A stretch of 42,079 nt of DNA from CG2-30-44-17 sp964344725 (GCA_964344725.1 CAYFOI010000009.1:1-42079), one strand, 5' to 3'; shown: positions 13,513-21,991, counted from the stretch's first letter. The notes: generated by a model not told the origin, from the letters alone. A program made the numbers and translations.

Positions 13513-16296
13513 ATGGAAATACTTTCAGCAATTTGGGAATGGGCAATCGAGTATCCTTGGTGGTCTCTGCTTATTCTTTTTGTAATCTACATGGGTTGGA
13601 AGCTTTTCTGGAAAGGTGTCCATTTTTGGTATCATTTTCATAGAGAGAAATATCGTAGATTTTTGAAAGTAACTCTTCCGCGTGAGGATTCTCAGAAAGA
13701 TAAGGAGAAGGCTACCGAGAAAGACTTCCGAGAGAAGATTGGAATTATGGAGCAGTTATATCGTGGTCTTCATGAGATTCGCGAGCTTACGCTTAGTAAT
13801 CGTATTCGGGTTTGGCTTTTCGATCATGCGCTTGTTTCTTTTGAGATGATTGTTGAGCAGAAAGAGCTTTCGTTTTATGTTGTTACTGATGAGCATTATG
13901 CTGATCTTGTGGAAAAGCAGATCACTTCTTTTTATACATCTGCGGATATTCAGATGTTTAACGAGGCGCCATATACTCTTGAAAATGATGATCCTAAGAA
14001 AAAAAACACGATTATTGGGTACTATCTTTATGAACTTAAGAAATATTGGTATCCGATTAAAAGTTATAAAAATATCGAGAATGATCCTCTTAATGACGTG
14101 ACGAATGTTATGTCGAAACTTGAAGAGGATGAGAAAGCGGCTATTCAGGTTATGCTCAAGCCGCGCAATAATAAGTGGCAGAAGAAGGCTAGGAAGTTTG
14201 GATCAGCTTTCTTTAAAGGCAAGAAAAGCAGAGGTGATAATTGGCTTACAAATTTGCCGATTATTGGGCATCTTAATTCAGCGCTTGTAACAATTGTAAT
14301 GGGTTATGACCAGGTGAAGGGTGCTGATGCGCCTGGGGCTTCTGGAGGGGATGGTTATGTGCGTATGCTTCAGACGGAAGAAGAGGTTGCGAAGAGAATA
14401 GGTGAGAAATCTAATCAGACAGGTTTTGATGCCGTGATACGTGTGTTTGCATCTTCTCCGAATCCCGTAAAGTCTGAGCAAATAATCAGCAATATCTTTG
14501 TTGCCTTTAATGTTTTCAAAGACGCGGCTTCTAACTGGTTTCAGGGTCGTCGTATGATTCTGATTAACAAGCTGAATACTCCTTGGATTAAGTGGAATTT
14601 TAAGCATAGGATGTTTAAGTTTGGGGAAAAGGCTTCGCTTTTAGTTGCTGAGGAATTGGCTTCTATTTATCACTTCCCAAATAGTAGGTATAATGAAACG
14701 CCGATTATTAAATGGCTTAAGTATAAAGTTGTTCCAGCACCTGTTAATTTGCCGAAAGAAGGTATTGAGCTTGGTTACAATTTGTATCGTGGAGAGAAGC
14801 GTTTTGTTAAGTTTAAAAGAAAAGATAGGCGGAGACATCACTACATCATTGGACAGACTGGTACTGGTAAATCGTCTTTCATTAGTTCGATAGTTAGACA
14901 AGATATATGGAATGGTGATGGTGTTTGTGTGGTTGATCCGCATGGAGATCTTATTGAGGATATCTTGCAATATATTCCGAAAGAGCGTGTTCGTGATGTG
15001 ATTGTTTTTGATCCGTCTGATCAGGAGCGACCGATGGGTCTTAATATGCTTGAAGCTGAAACACCTGAGCAGCAGGATATGGCTTCTTCTCAGGCTACGG
15101 AGATTTTTATTAAGATCTTTGGTGATGAAATCTTTGGGCCGCGTATCCAGCACTATTTCCGTAATGCTTGTCTTACCCTTATGGAGGATAAAGATGAGGG
15201 TGCGACGCTTATAGATGTGCCTAGGATGTTTACGGATGATGAGTTTATGAAATACAAGGTGTCGAAAGTTACGAACCCTGTGGTGAAATCTTTTTGGGAG
15301 CATGAGTATGCGAATACTGGTGATCGTGAGCGTCAGGAGATGATCCCGTATTTCTCGAGTAAATTCGGTCCTTTCATTACAAATACAATAATGCGTAATA
15401 CGATTGGTCAGACCAAGTCGGCCTTTGATTTCCGCAAATGTATGGATGAGAGAAAAATTCTACTTATTAATCTTTCGAAAGGTAAGCTCGGTGCGCTTAA
15501 TACGCAGCTTCTTGGTCTTGTCGTTGTGGCAAAAATTCAGCAGGCAGCGATGAGTCGTGTTGATACGCCAGAGGACGATAGGGCGGATTTTTATCTATAT
15601 GTGGATGAGTTCCAAAACTTTGCTACTGATAGTTTCTGTTCGATTCTTTCTGAGGCTCGTAAGTATCACTTGAACCTTATTATGGCTCACCAATATATTA
15701 ATCAGCTTGTTGTTTCGAAGTTTGGTAATTCAAGTTCGCAGATTAGAGATGCGGTATTTGGTAACGTTGGTACGCTTCAATCATTCAAGGTTGGTGCGGA
15801 AGATGCGGAGTATCTTGCGAAGGAGTATGCTCCTGTTCTTACAGAGCAAGATATTATCGGAATCGCGAACTATAAGGCTTATTTAAAGCTTAATATTGAT
15901 AGTTCTGTTTCGAGGCCTTTTTCTTTGGAAACTATTTACGATGTGTCTAAAGCTAATCAAAAAATTAGAGATATTGTTAAGCAATATTCTCGTATGAAGC
16001 ATGGTCGCAAGAAGGTTTTTGTGGATCAAGAGATTACAGCTCGTATTGGTATAGATATTGCTGCTGCTAAGGCTCCTGATAATTTTGAAAAGAGATTAAA
16101 AGCTAAGGGATTACTTTCAGGCAAAGAAGATGGCAAGGAGCAGAAAGCAGAGGGTGAGAAGGATATTAAGAAGATTTTGGGTAGTAAGAAAGCTGAAGAC
16201 GGAAAACCAAAGACCGAAGATGTGCCACCACCACCAAAGCTTGGTGAAAATTTAGATACAAAAACTAATTCTGAAGATGCAAAACCTAAGAAATGA
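13513..16296 (+). CDS. VirD4/TraG-like membrane ATPase (DUF87/HerA-like)
   Basis: Protein of 927 aa. One N-terminal membrane helix (about 15-36) is followed by a large domain of unknown role (40-420) and then a P-loop ATPase of the type IV secretion coupling-protein class. Walker A GQTGTGKS is at 447-454 and VVDPHGDLIEDIL follows it. Walker B is in YLYVDEFQNFAT (Asp698, Glu699), and MAHQYINQL is the sensor region. The last 90 residues are a charged Lys/Glu/Pro tail. Similar proteins are widespread in CPR genomes without a full type IV secretion system. A role in DNA or protein movement at the cell envelope is inference. The next gene overlaps it by 20 bp. Confidence 0.85.
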   Translation: MEILSAIWEWAIEYPWWSLLILFVIYMGWKLFWKGVHFWYHFHREKYRRFLKVTLPREDSQKDKEKATEKDFREKIGIMEQLYRGLHEIRELTLSNRIRVWLFDHALVSFEMIVEQKELSFYVVTDEHYADLVEKQITSFYTSADIQMFNEAPYTLENDDPKKKNTIIGYYLYELKKYWYPIKSYKNIENDPLNDVTNVMSKLEEDEKAAIQVMLKPRNNKWQKKARKFGSAFFKGKKSRGDNWLTNLPIIGHLNSALVTIVMGYDQVKGADAPGASGGDGYVRMLQTEEEVAKRIGEKSNQTGFDAVIRVFASSPNPVKSEQIISNIFVAFNVFKDAASNWFQGRRMILINKLNTPWIKWNFKHRMFKFGEKASLLVAEELASIYHFPNSRYNETPIIKWLKYKVVPAPVNLPKEGIELGYNLYRGEKRFVKFKRKDRRRHHYIIGQTGTGKSSFISSIVRQDIWNGDGVCVVDPHGDLIEDILQYIPKERVRDVIVFDPSDQERPMGLNMLEAETPEQQDMASSQATEIFIKIFGDEIFGPRIQHYFRNACLTLMEDKDEGATLIDVPRMFTDDEFMKYKVSKVTNPVVKSFWEHEYANTGDRERQEMIPYFSSKFGPFITNTIMRNTIGQTKSAFDFRKCMDERKILLINLSKGKLGALNTQLLGLVVVAKIQQAAMSRVDTPEDDRADFYLYVDEFQNFATDSFCSILSEARKYHLNLIMAHQYINQLVVSKFGNSSSQIRDAVFGNVGTLQSFKVGAEDAEYLAKEYAPVLTEQDIIGIANYKAYLKLNIDSSVSRPFSLETIYDVSKANQKIRDIVKQYSRMKHGRKKVFVDQEITARIGIDIAAAKAPDNFEKRLKAKGLLSGKEDGKEQKAEGEKDIKKILGSKKAEDGKPKTEDVPPPPKLGENLDTKTNSEDAKPKK

Positions 16297-17485
16297 ATTC
16301 AACAATAAGGTTCATAATGCTATGGGCAGGGCTCATCTAGGCTCTAAATTTAGTCTTATGGAGGCAGCTATGGTGTCTGTTGTTATGGCTATGGTAGCTG
16401 TGTTTGGTGGGTTTTTGTATATGAATCAGGTCTTTTCTGCAGATTTGGATGCGAAGGACATTCAGGTTAACTCTTTGATTCAAGAAGTTGGTGATTTAAA
16501 GGATGAGAATCTAGCTCTTTATCAGGAGATTCTGGCTGATCAGAGCGAGGTTGATGGGCTTTCTGAAAGTATTGATATTCTTGGGGAGGAGCTTTCGATG
16601 CTTGGGAATGGAGAAGTTGATATAGATGTGCTTCTGAGTGATATGCAATCTCTCGAAACACAGATTGCGGAGCAGAAAAGTGTTGTTGAAAGTGTTGTGA
16701 CTGAGAGTGCTGAGTTTGCTAGGCAGTCTTATATTTCTGCTGATGAAACTTTCGATATTCTTATTTTAGGGACTCACGGGACTCTGACCGATACTTTGAT
16801 GGTTGCGAGTGTGAATCCTACTCTTGAGACTGTTACTTTGATTTCGATCCCGCGTGATCTTTCTGTTAATGGGCGAAAGATTAATGAACATTACAATTTG
16901 TATGGAGCTGATCAGATGAAAGAAGCTGTTTATGATCTTCTGGGTATTTTGCCTGAGAAATATGTAGTTGTTGATATGCAAGCTTTTATCGATATAGTTG
17001 ATGCGGTTGGAGGTATTGATATAAATGTTGAAAAGGAACTTTGGGATAATCAGTACCCGAATGGCTATGGTGGTTATACGACTGTTTATTTTGCTGCAGG
17101 AGAGCAACATATGAGTGGTTCTGATGCTTTGCAATATGCTCGTAGTCGTAAAACTACCTCGGATTTTGATAGAGCTGATAGGCAGCAGGATGTTATTTTG
17201 GCTGTTCGTGACAAAGTGGAAACTATGAATCTTGCTTCAGATCCATCTACGGCTGTTTCTATCTTCAGGTCTATATTAGACAATATGGATACGGACATCG
17301 GTCTCTTTGAAGGGATTGGGTATTATTCGGATTTTGCTGATTATGAAATTGAGACAGGAAATGTTTTGTCTACAGGCAACTACCTATACTCAACGTACAA
17401 TGTTTATGGTCAGTATATCTTGATGCCGAGCGGGGGAGACTATTCGGATATTAAGGAGTGGGTAGCGGAGTTGATTAGTCTCTAA
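16277..17485 (+). CDS. LytR-CpsA-Psr (LCP) family transferase
   Basis: Protein of 402 aa. It has a cytoplasmic N-terminus, one membrane helix (about 27-50) and a coiled coil (about 55-130). An extracellular LCP domain follows (about 145-345) with TDTLMVASVNP, LISIPRDLSV and the basic YARSRKTTSDFDRADRQQ motif that binds the pyrophosphate of lipid-linked glycan. LCP enzymes attach polymers to peptidoglycan or glycans to proteins. The start at 16277 lies inside the VirD4-like gene (20-bp overlap); an alternative ATG at 16322 would avoid the overlap. The pairing suggests translational coupling and a shared role at the envelope. Confidence 0.9.
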   Translation: MQNLRNEFNNKVHNAMGRAHLGSKFSLMEAAMVSVVMAMVAVFGGFLYMNQVFSADLDAKDIQVNSLIQEVGDLKDENLALYQEILADQSEVDGLSESIDILGEELSMLGNGEVDIDVLLSDMQSLETQIAEQKSVVESVVTESAEFARQSYISADETFDILILGTHGTLTDTLMVASVNPTLETVTLISIPRDLSVNGRKINEHYNLYGADQMKEAVYDLLGILPEKYVVVDMQAFIDIVDAVGGIDINVEKELWDNQYPNGYGGYTTVYFAAGEQHMSGSDALQYARSRKTTSDFDRADRQQDVILAVRDKVETMNLASDPSTAVSIFRSILDNMDTDIGLFEGIGYYSDFADYEIETGNVLSTGNYLYSTYNVYGQYILMPSGGDYSDIKEWVAELISL

Positions 17486-17558
17486 TACTTTTCGCTCCCG
17501 GCAAAGTCCTAATTCCGCTTTGCGGAATTGGTGTTTCCAAGATCGCTCAAAGCATTAG
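17482..17558. terminator. Structured terminator region, + side
   Basis: The outer arms CTAATACTTT (17482-17491) and AAAGCATTAG (17549-17558) pair with one mismatch. Inside is a perfect AATTCCGC-TTT-GCGGAATT hairpin (17511-17529). This lies at the convergent ends of the LCP gene and ilvE. The inner hairpin recurs, one pair shorter, at 20677-20693. Confidence 0.6.
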
Positions 17559-17592
17559 GAAAATCATTATGTGTATATTGTGGCGGAGCTGG

Positions 17593-17620
17593 TTAGTACT
17601 TAACTAGGAACTAATAGTTA
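17593..17620. repeat. Intergenic heptamer tract, 4 units
   Basis: Units TTAGTAC, TTAACTA, GGAACTA and ATAGTTA lie between the two convergent terminator structures. Confidence 0.55.
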
Positions 17621-17653
17621 TTGAGTTTTGCTGTGCAAAACGTCTCTTATAAC
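17617..17653. terminator. Hairpin at the ilvE 3' end
   Basis: GTTTTGC (17625-17631) and GCAAAAC (17635-17641) form a 7-bp stem, flanked by GTTAT (17617-17621) and ATAAC (17649-17653). It lies 4 bp from the ilvE stop and probably ends ilvE transcription. The inner stem equals hairpin A of the palindromic element in queA. Confidence 0.5.
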
Positions 17654-17656
17654 TTG

Positions 17657-18556
17657 TTATCTAACTACTGTCAGCCACTTCTTGTATTTCGGGTTCTCTC
17701 CGTTTACGACTTTTAGGAACTCTTCTTTGAGATGCATAGAGACGGGGCCTCCTTCTGAGTATTTGAACTTTTTGCCGTCGATTGAGGCGATAGGTGAGAC
17801 CTCTGCTGCTGTCCCTGTGAAGAAAGCTTCGTGGGCCTTCATGAGTTCTTTTGGTTTGATCTTTTTCTCAATGACTTTGTAGCCGAGGTCGCGGGCTAAA
17901 GTTATTATTGAGTCTCTAGTTATTCCAGGGAGAATATTGCCGGCTTCTGGGGTGTAGATTGTTTTTCTTTTTACCAAGAAAATGTTTTCTCCAGGGCCTT
18001 CTGCGACGTTACCTTGGTAGTCTAGGAGTAGAGCTTCTCCGTAACCGTTTTTGTAAGCGTCTATGCTGGCTAGGATTGAGTTGGTGTAGTGTCCGCAAAG
18101 CTTTGCGTCTGCAACTGTTGAATCGGGGTGTATGCGCATGTATTTACTGATTTTTACTTTAACTGCGCCTTCGCCGAGATAAGCTCCCCATCCCCAAACT
18201 GCGATCATTGTTTCTGGCGTTAGTCCTTTTGGAGAAAGTCCCATGCGGTTGCCGTAATATACGAGCGGTCTTATATAGCCTTTTTTGATCTTATCCTTTT
18301 TAATGAGTTTGAGGATTGCTTCGTTGATTTCTTTTTGGCTGTATTGCATCTTCATGTCGAGTGCTTTCGCTGAATAGAAGAGTCTGCGGGTGTGTTCTTT
18401 TAGACGAAAAACTGCTGGGCCTTTTGGGGTTTCGTAGAAACGAATGCCTTCGAAGGCTCCTGCGCTATAGTGAAGCGTGTGAGTGATCAGGTGGGTAGTA
18501 GCATCATCCCATTTGATGAATTTGCCGTTTTTCCAGATGTACGGGACTTTTTGCAT
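17657..18556 (-). CDS. ilvE: Branched-chain amino acid aminotransferase
   Basis: PLP-dependent class IV aminotransferase that interconverts Leu/Ile/Val and their 2-oxo acids. The 299 aa fit the family. THTLHYSAGAFEGIRFY is the N-terminal signature. The PLP Lys lies in VADAKLCGHYTNSILA (about residue 152), with EALLLDYQGNVAEGPGENIF and the conserved Glu downstream, and GILPGITRDSII and FFTGTAAEVSPI near the end. No other branched-chain synthesis gene is visible, so its role could be salvage or degradation. Confidence 0.95.
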   Translation of the reverse strand: MQKVPYIWKNGKFIKWDDATTHLITHTLHYSAGAFEGIRFYETPKGPAVFRLKEHTRRLFYSAKALDMKMQYSQKEINEAILKLIKKDKIKKGYIRPLVYYGNRMGLSPKGLTPETMIAVWGWGAYLGEGAVKVKISKYMRIHPDSTVADAKLCGHYTNSILASIDAYKNGYGEALLLDYQGNVAEGPGENIFLVKRKTIYTPEAGNILPGITRDSIITLARDLGYKVIEKKIKPKELMKAHEAFFTGTAAEVSPIASIDGKKFKYSEGGPVSMHLKEEFLKVVNGENPKYKKWLTVVR

Positions 18557-18563
18557 GGTGCTT

Positions 18564-18591
18564 TTATTTAGTGTTTAGTATGTGGCGTTTG
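18564..18591. repeat. Heptamer tract upstream of ilvE, 4 units
   Basis: Units TTATTTA, GTGTTTA, GTATGTG and GCGTTTG lie just before the ilvE start on the minus strand. The phase is clear but the units are strongly diverged. Confidence 0.45.
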
Positions 18592-18632
18592 GCATTTTAT
18601 AATTTGGATTTTAGCAGCGCTCTTATGATTTT

Positions 18633-18666
18633 AGAAGTTGACTTCTGAAAAATTGTATGCGATAAA
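18633..18666 (+). promoter_or_regulatory. Promoter with overlapping palindrome
   Basis: TTGACT (18638-18643), a 17-bp spacer and GATAAA (18661-18666) lie 32 bp before the ATG at 18698. A perfect palindrome AGAAGT-TG-ACTTCT (18633-18646) covers the -35 box and could be a repressor site. Confidence 0.55.
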
Positions 18667-18697
18667 CCAGTGACAAAAAATTTAACTAAATTGTGAA

Positions 18698-19351
18698 ATG
18701 AAAGGAATTAATGTTCGAGAAACTCTTAGATCAGCAGTTGAGGCCATTCCTGTTTTGCGGGAAACCGTAAATATGTTTCGTGCTCTTAAGGGTGGCAGGG
18801 CTGCAATGATCCCTGTGGTTGCTATGGTTGCTTGTGCTGATGGAGATAAAGATACTGCTGGGCAGGTTTCTATTTGCAAAGATGATTATGGATATGAGGA
18901 TGCGAGTGCTGTTGTTGGTAGCTCATGTGTTCGTACTTATTGTGAGAATACGGAGCAGGGAACTACTGATGCTTTTAGGCTTGGTGCTGAGGCTTTAGAA
19001 GTTGCTGTATCTGGCGATGGGCAAGTTGAGATTAATGGATTGCAACTTGAAGATATGGATGCTGAGCCTCTTTCTTCTGCTGATGTCGATTGTTTAGTAG
19101 CTCATGATTTGGTTGCTGTTGGTGTTCCTAACACAGATACTCTTTGTGATCAAAGTTATGAAGCTGTTTATACCGTTGGAATTAGTACTGCTTCTGATTC
19201 AGATGCTTCTGTTAATCAACTTGTTTTGACGGCTACTCCTGGTTTTGAGGAAGGAGATCAGGCACATACCTGGTATATGTTTACAGGTACGTGTTCAAAT
19301 CAAGTTGAGTGGCCATACGGTGGGACAGAACAAGAGGTTCAGGTTAATTAG
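18698..19351 (+). CDS. Putative lipoprotein, Cys-containing, 217 aa
   Basis: No family recognised. A short hydrophobic stretch AAMIPVVAMVAC (about 35-46) following basic residues (RALKGGR) looks like a lipoprotein signal with Cys46 as the lipidated residue. The true start could then be the Met at residue 26 rather than residue 1. The mature part is acidic, Asp/Ser/Thr-rich and contains further cysteines (CKDDYG, SSCVRTYC, VDCLVAHD, DTLCDQ, GTCSNQ), which suggests disulfides outside the cell. It is convergent with argG, whose stop codon overlaps its own. Confidence 0.6.
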   Translation: MKGINVRETLRSAVEAIPVLRETVNMFRALKGGRAAMIPVVAMVACADGDKDTAGQVSICKDDYGYEDASAVVGSSCVRTYCENTEQGTTDAFRLGAEALEVAVSGDGQVEINGLQLEDMDAEPLSSADVDCLVAHDLVAVGVPNTDTLCDQSYEAVYTVGISTASDSDASVNQLVLTATPGFEEGDQAHTWYMFTGTCSNQVEWPYGGTEQEVQVN

Positions 19352-20619
19352 AACCTCAGATCTGGTTTTATGAACTCTCCTTTAGCTTGTTTTGCAACCT
19401 TGTAGGCGGTTCTTTGTGCAAGTGTGTAGTGTTCGATGAATCCTGCTGATGAGTTTTGGTTAAACAAGTCATTTTTCATGAATGTAGCGAGGTTTTCGTC
19501 GAACAGAGAGTGTGGGCCGGCTACGGCTGTGATTAAGATGGACCCTTTGTAGAGTTGAACGGTTACTTCGCCTGTGACTTTTTCATTCATCTTGTCGATA
19601 AAAGCGTTCAAGTTCTCCATTAGCGGCTCGAACCATTTGGCGCAGTAGCATGTGTAAGCCCATTTCTGGTCCATCATCTGTTTGAATTCATTTTCGTCCT
19701 TGGTCGAGACGAGTTTTTCAAGATTCTTGTGGGCTTCGATGATTATGCTTGAGCCTGGTTGTTCGTAAATGCCTCTTACTTTCATGCCGATGAGCCTGTC
19801 TTCGATGAGAGGAACGATCCCTACGCTGTGTTCTGCTCCTATCTGGTTGAGAGCTAGTATTAGCTTGTGTAGAGGAAGGTTTTTCCCGTCTAGGGTGACG
19901 GGAATGCCTTTTTCAAAGCCGATTTTTACGGTTTCTGGTTTGTCTGGAGCTTGCTGTGGAGTATTGCAGATTGTCAAGATGTTCTCGAGTGGTGGCGAGA
20001 CTGCTGTGTCTTCGATCTCTCCGCCTTCTGCGCTGCCGCCCCAGAGGTTCTCGTCATACGAATAAGGTTTCTCTGACGTGTTTGGGACGGGGATGTTGTG
20101 CTTTTTCGCGTAAGCAAGTTCCTCGTCTCTACCCATACTCCATTCTCTTACGGGTGCGATTGTTTTTAGGTCTGGATCGAGGGTTGTGATGTAGCCTTCA
20201 AACCTTACTTGGTCGTTGCCTTTGCCGGTGCAGCCGTGTGCGATGACTTTTATGCCTTTCTGATTTGCGACTTTTACGGCTATTTTGCTCGTGATGACTC
20301 TTCCGAGTGGGCAGAATAGGTGATAGTTGCCTTGGTAGCATGCGTTTGCTTTGATGCCTTTGCCGATTACTGTTTCTGCGAACTCCTTTTGGGCGTCGAT
20401 TACTATGGCTTCTTTGACGCCTTGTTTGATGGCTTTTGCCTTTATGGCTTCGAAATCTGCTTGTTGTCCGATATCGACTGTTAGAGTTGTGACCTCTGCG
20501 TCGTATTTATCTTGGATCCATTTGAGCATTACAGATGAGTCTAGTCCTCCAGAGTAGAGAAGGAGGACGTGGTTTGCTTCTTCTTTTGAAGCTTCGTGAG
20601 ATGCGACTTTGTGATACAT
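19348..20619 (-). CDS. argG: Argininosuccinate synthase
   Basis: Joins citrulline and aspartate with ATP in arginine synthesis. The 423 aa contain the N-type ATP pyrophosphatase loop LLLYSGGLDSSVML (SGGLDSS at 23-29), then AHGCTGKGNDQVRFE, TIAPVREWSMGRDEE, PYSYDENLWGGSAEGGEIED and RGIYEQPGS. About 15 N-terminal residues precede the loop. It is downstream of argF in the same operon; the 142-bp spacer holds a heptamer tract and a palindromic element. argH is not in this window. Confidence 0.95.
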   Translation of the reverse strand: MYHKVASHEASKEEANHVLLLYSGGLDSSVMLKWIQDKYDAEVTTLTVDIGQQADFEAIKAKAIKQGVKEAIVIDAQKEFAETVIGKGIKANACYQGNYHLFCPLGRVITSKIAVKVANQKGIKVIAHGCTGKGNDQVRFEGYITTLDPDLKTIAPVREWSMGRDEELAYAKKHNIPVPNTSEKPYSYDENLWGGSAEGGEIEDTAVSPPLENILTICNTPQQAPDKPETVKIGFEKGIPVTLDGKNLPLHKLILALNQIGAEHSVGIVPLIEDRLIGMKVRGIYEQPGSSIIIEAHKNLEKLVSTKDENEFKQMMDQKWAYTCYCAKWFEPLMENLNAFIDKMNEKVTGEVTVQLYKGSILITAVAGPHSLFDENLATFMKNDLFNQNSSAGFIEHYTLAQRTAYKVAKQAKGEFIKPDLRF

Positions 20620-20623
20620 AGGA

Positions 20624-20657
20624 TTGTTAGTTAGTAGTTTGTAGTGGTAGTAGGTAG
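20624..20657. repeat. Heptamer tract upstream of argG
   Basis: Units TTGTTAG, TTAGTAG, TTTGTAG, a six-base TGGTAG and TAGGTAG. It lies in the argF-argG spacer, close to the argG start. Confidence 0.55.
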
Positions 20658-20676
20658 TGTTGGAGCGCTTTTTTGT

Positions 20677-20740
20677 ATTCCGCTTTGCGGAATGATTATT
20701 TTTATTGTGGGCCTGTGCGCCTTTGGCGCGGCCTGTCGAC
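20677..20740. repeat. Two-hairpin palindromic element, intergenic copy
   Basis: Hairpin A is ATTCCGC-TTT-GCGGAAT (20677-20693). Hairpin B has outer GGCC/GGCC (20710-20713, 20730-20733), a TGT bulge (20714-20716) and inner GCGCC/GGCGC (20717-20721, 20725-20729). The same layout, including the TGT bulge and the CTGTCGA-like flank, is found inside queA at 37892-37953. Confidence 0.7.
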
Positions 20741-20761
20741 GGGCTTTCATGGTTTTAGGGG

Positions 20762-21685
20762 TTAGTTTGTTAGAAATTTCAATAGGGCTTTGGCAATTAT
20801 TAGTCTAGCGCTGCTTTGTTTGAATATGATTGAGTTCGGACCATCTATTACTTCTGTTGTGATCTCCTCTCCTCTGTGAGCAGGTAGACAGTGCATTATT
20901 TTTGTTTCTGGCTTTGCGTGGGCTAGTAGTTCTTGATTTACTTGGTATGGCTTGAAAATTTTCAATCTTTCTTCGAATTCGTCTTCTTGTCCCATTGATA
21001 CCCAAGTATCTGTGTAGATAACATCTGCTTGCTGTACTGCTTCTTTAGGATTGTGTGTTATTTCAAACGTGTTGTTCTTTGTTAGATCTAATATTGACTT
21101 TGGTGGTTCGTAGCCTTTTGGAGTTGCGATACTGAACTTAATTCCTAGGATGTCACATCCGAGTAATAGTGAGTTTGCTGTATTGCAGCCATCTCCTATA
21201 AATGCAACTTTGATTTTATCGAGTGGCTTCTCGAATACATCTAATATCGTGTAGAGATCTGCTAGTGTTTGTGTAGGGTGATGGAGATTGCATAACGCAT
21301 TTATGACTGGGATTTTGGAATGTATTGAAAGTTCTTCTATCGTTTTGTTTGCAAAGACTCTGGCTAAGATTATGTCTGCAAAGTTCTCAAGGTTTTTTGC
21401 TATGTCGTAAATGGATTCTCTGCCTTGTATGTTTTGTCCGCTGCTAAGTATGTCTGAACTTGTCAGATATATTGCATTCCCTCCTAGGTGTGTTGCTGCG
21501 ACTTCAAATGCTACTCTTGTTCTTAGAGACGGCTTTTCGAAAATCATTGCAATAGACTTATCTTTGAAATAGTCGTTGTTTTGTCCTGTGTTTAGGTATT
21601 GGTACTGCAATGCGGTAGCTTCCTTTAATATTTGCAGGATCTCTTCTTTTGATAAGTCTGTGATTTTGGTTAAGTGTTTGGCCAT
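20762..21685 (-). CDS. argF: Ornithine carbamoyltransferase
   Basis: Makes citrulline from ornithine and carbamoyl phosphate. The 307 aa match the family. The carbamoyl-phosphate motif FEKPSLRTRVAFE is at about 49-61 (SLRTR, a variant of STRTR common in this family). HHPTQTLADL is at 135-144 and the ornithine-specific MHCLPAHRGEEI at 264-275. It is first in the argF-argG operon and preceded by a 220-nt leader carrying a leader-peptide ORF and a terminator, pointing to control by arginine supply. Confidence 0.95.
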   Translation of the reverse strand: MAKHLTKITDLSKEEILQILKEATALQYQYLNTGQNNDYFKDKSIAMIFEKPSLRTRVAFEVAATHLGGNAIYLTSSDILSSGQNIQGRESIYDIAKNLENFADIILARVFANKTIEELSIHSKIPVINALCNLHHPTQTLADLYTILDVFEKPLDKIKVAFIGDGCNTANSLLLGCDILGIKFSIATPKGYEPPKSILDLTKNNTFEITHNPKEAVQQADVIYTDTWVSMGQEDEFEERLKIFKPYQVNQELLAHAKPETKIMHCLPAHRGEEITTEVIDGPNSIIFKQSSARLIIAKALLKFLTN

Positions 21686-21786
21686 AATTAGATTTGTTTA
21701 ATGTATTGAACGGCGGAATTTTTGACGACGTTCTTTTCGATATTGATAACTTGTTTTAGAGATCGATTTAAGCATTTTTGCGTATT

Positions 21787-21814
21787 AAAAAAACTCCACT
21801 TTTATCCAGTGGAG
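21787..21814 (-). terminator. Attenuator terminator (3:4) in the argF leader
   Basis: On the minus strand CTCCACT, a 7-nt loop and AGTGGAG are followed by seven T. It lies about 100 nt upstream of argF, inside the transcript from the promoter at 21913-21941, with no gene ahead of it other than a 16-codon ORF. Segment 3 (21808-21814) can alternatively pair with segment 2. Confidence 0.85.
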
Positions 21815-21847
21815 CGGGTTGATCAATTAATTCATACAGCAAGACAT

Positions 21848-21866
21848 CTCCACTAGATAAGTGGAG
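21848..21866 (-). promoter_or_regulatory. Leader hairpin 1:2 of the arginine attenuator
   Basis: On the minus strand CTCCACT-TATCT-AGTGGAG forms a 7-bp stem. Segment 2 (21848-21854) can instead pair with segment 3 of the terminator over 9 bp (CTAGTGGAG with CTCCACTGG), giving an antiterminator. The three pairings are mutually exclusive, as in trp- and his-type attenuators. Confidence 0.75.
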
Positions 21867-21903
21867 TGCGGCGTGCTTGAGATGTGAAGATTGACGTATT
21901 CAT
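21853..21903 (-). CDS. Putative arginine leader peptide, 16 aa
   Basis: The ORF encodes MNTSIFTSQARRTPLI, then TAG. It begins about 3 nt after the predicted transcription start, so it would be nearly leaderless. Codons 11 and 12 are CGC CGC (Arg-Arg; 21868-21873), immediately before segment 1 of the leader hairpin, and the stop codon touches segment 2. A ribosome stalled on the Arg codons would cover segment 1 and free segment 2 for antitermination, whereas one reaching the stop would cover segment 2 and allow the terminator. No RBS is visible. The arrangement supports a real leader peptide better than the short length alone would. Confidence 0.7.
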   Translation of the reverse strand: MNTSIFTSQARRTPLI

Positions 21904-21912
21904 GTTGGCCGT

Positions 21913-21941
21913 ACTTTAGCATGTGATCGTAGTCTTGTCAA
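21913..21941 (-). promoter_or_regulatory. argF-argG promoter
   Basis: On the minus strand a perfect TTGACA (21936-21941), a 17-bp spacer and TAAAGT (21913-21918). Predicted transcription start is near 21906. It is divergent from the thi promoter; the two -35 boxes are 12 bp apart. Confidence 0.75.
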
Positions 21942-21953
21942 ATTTTTCGCAAC

Positions 21954-21982
21954 TTCACATATAGTGAAAAAAAGGATATGAT
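21954..21982 (+). promoter_or_regulatory. Promoter of the thiN operon
   Basis: TTCACA (21954-21959), a 17-bp spacer and TATGAT (21977-21982). Predicted start near 21989, a few bases before the riboswitch. TTCAC-ATATA-GTGAA (21954-21968) is an inverted repeat over the -35 box. Confidence 0.7.
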
Positions 21983-21991
21983 CGTGAGCGT

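Noticed and set aside
14641..15303. 220-codon antisense frame in the VirD4-like gene
   Set aside because: Opposite the Walker A and B region of a clear ATPase; the composition is that of an antisense shadow.
13513..16296. VirD4-like gene as part of an integrated conjugative element
   Set aside because: No relaxase, VirB-type genes or integrase are near. It is paired with an LCP gene as a chromosomal envelope gene.
21780..21870. The two CTCCACT/AGTGGAG hairpins as a CRISPR array or transcription-factor sites
   Set aside because: There are only two copies with unequal loops, and on the minus strand the second ends in seven T. Together with the leader ORF this fits attenuation better.
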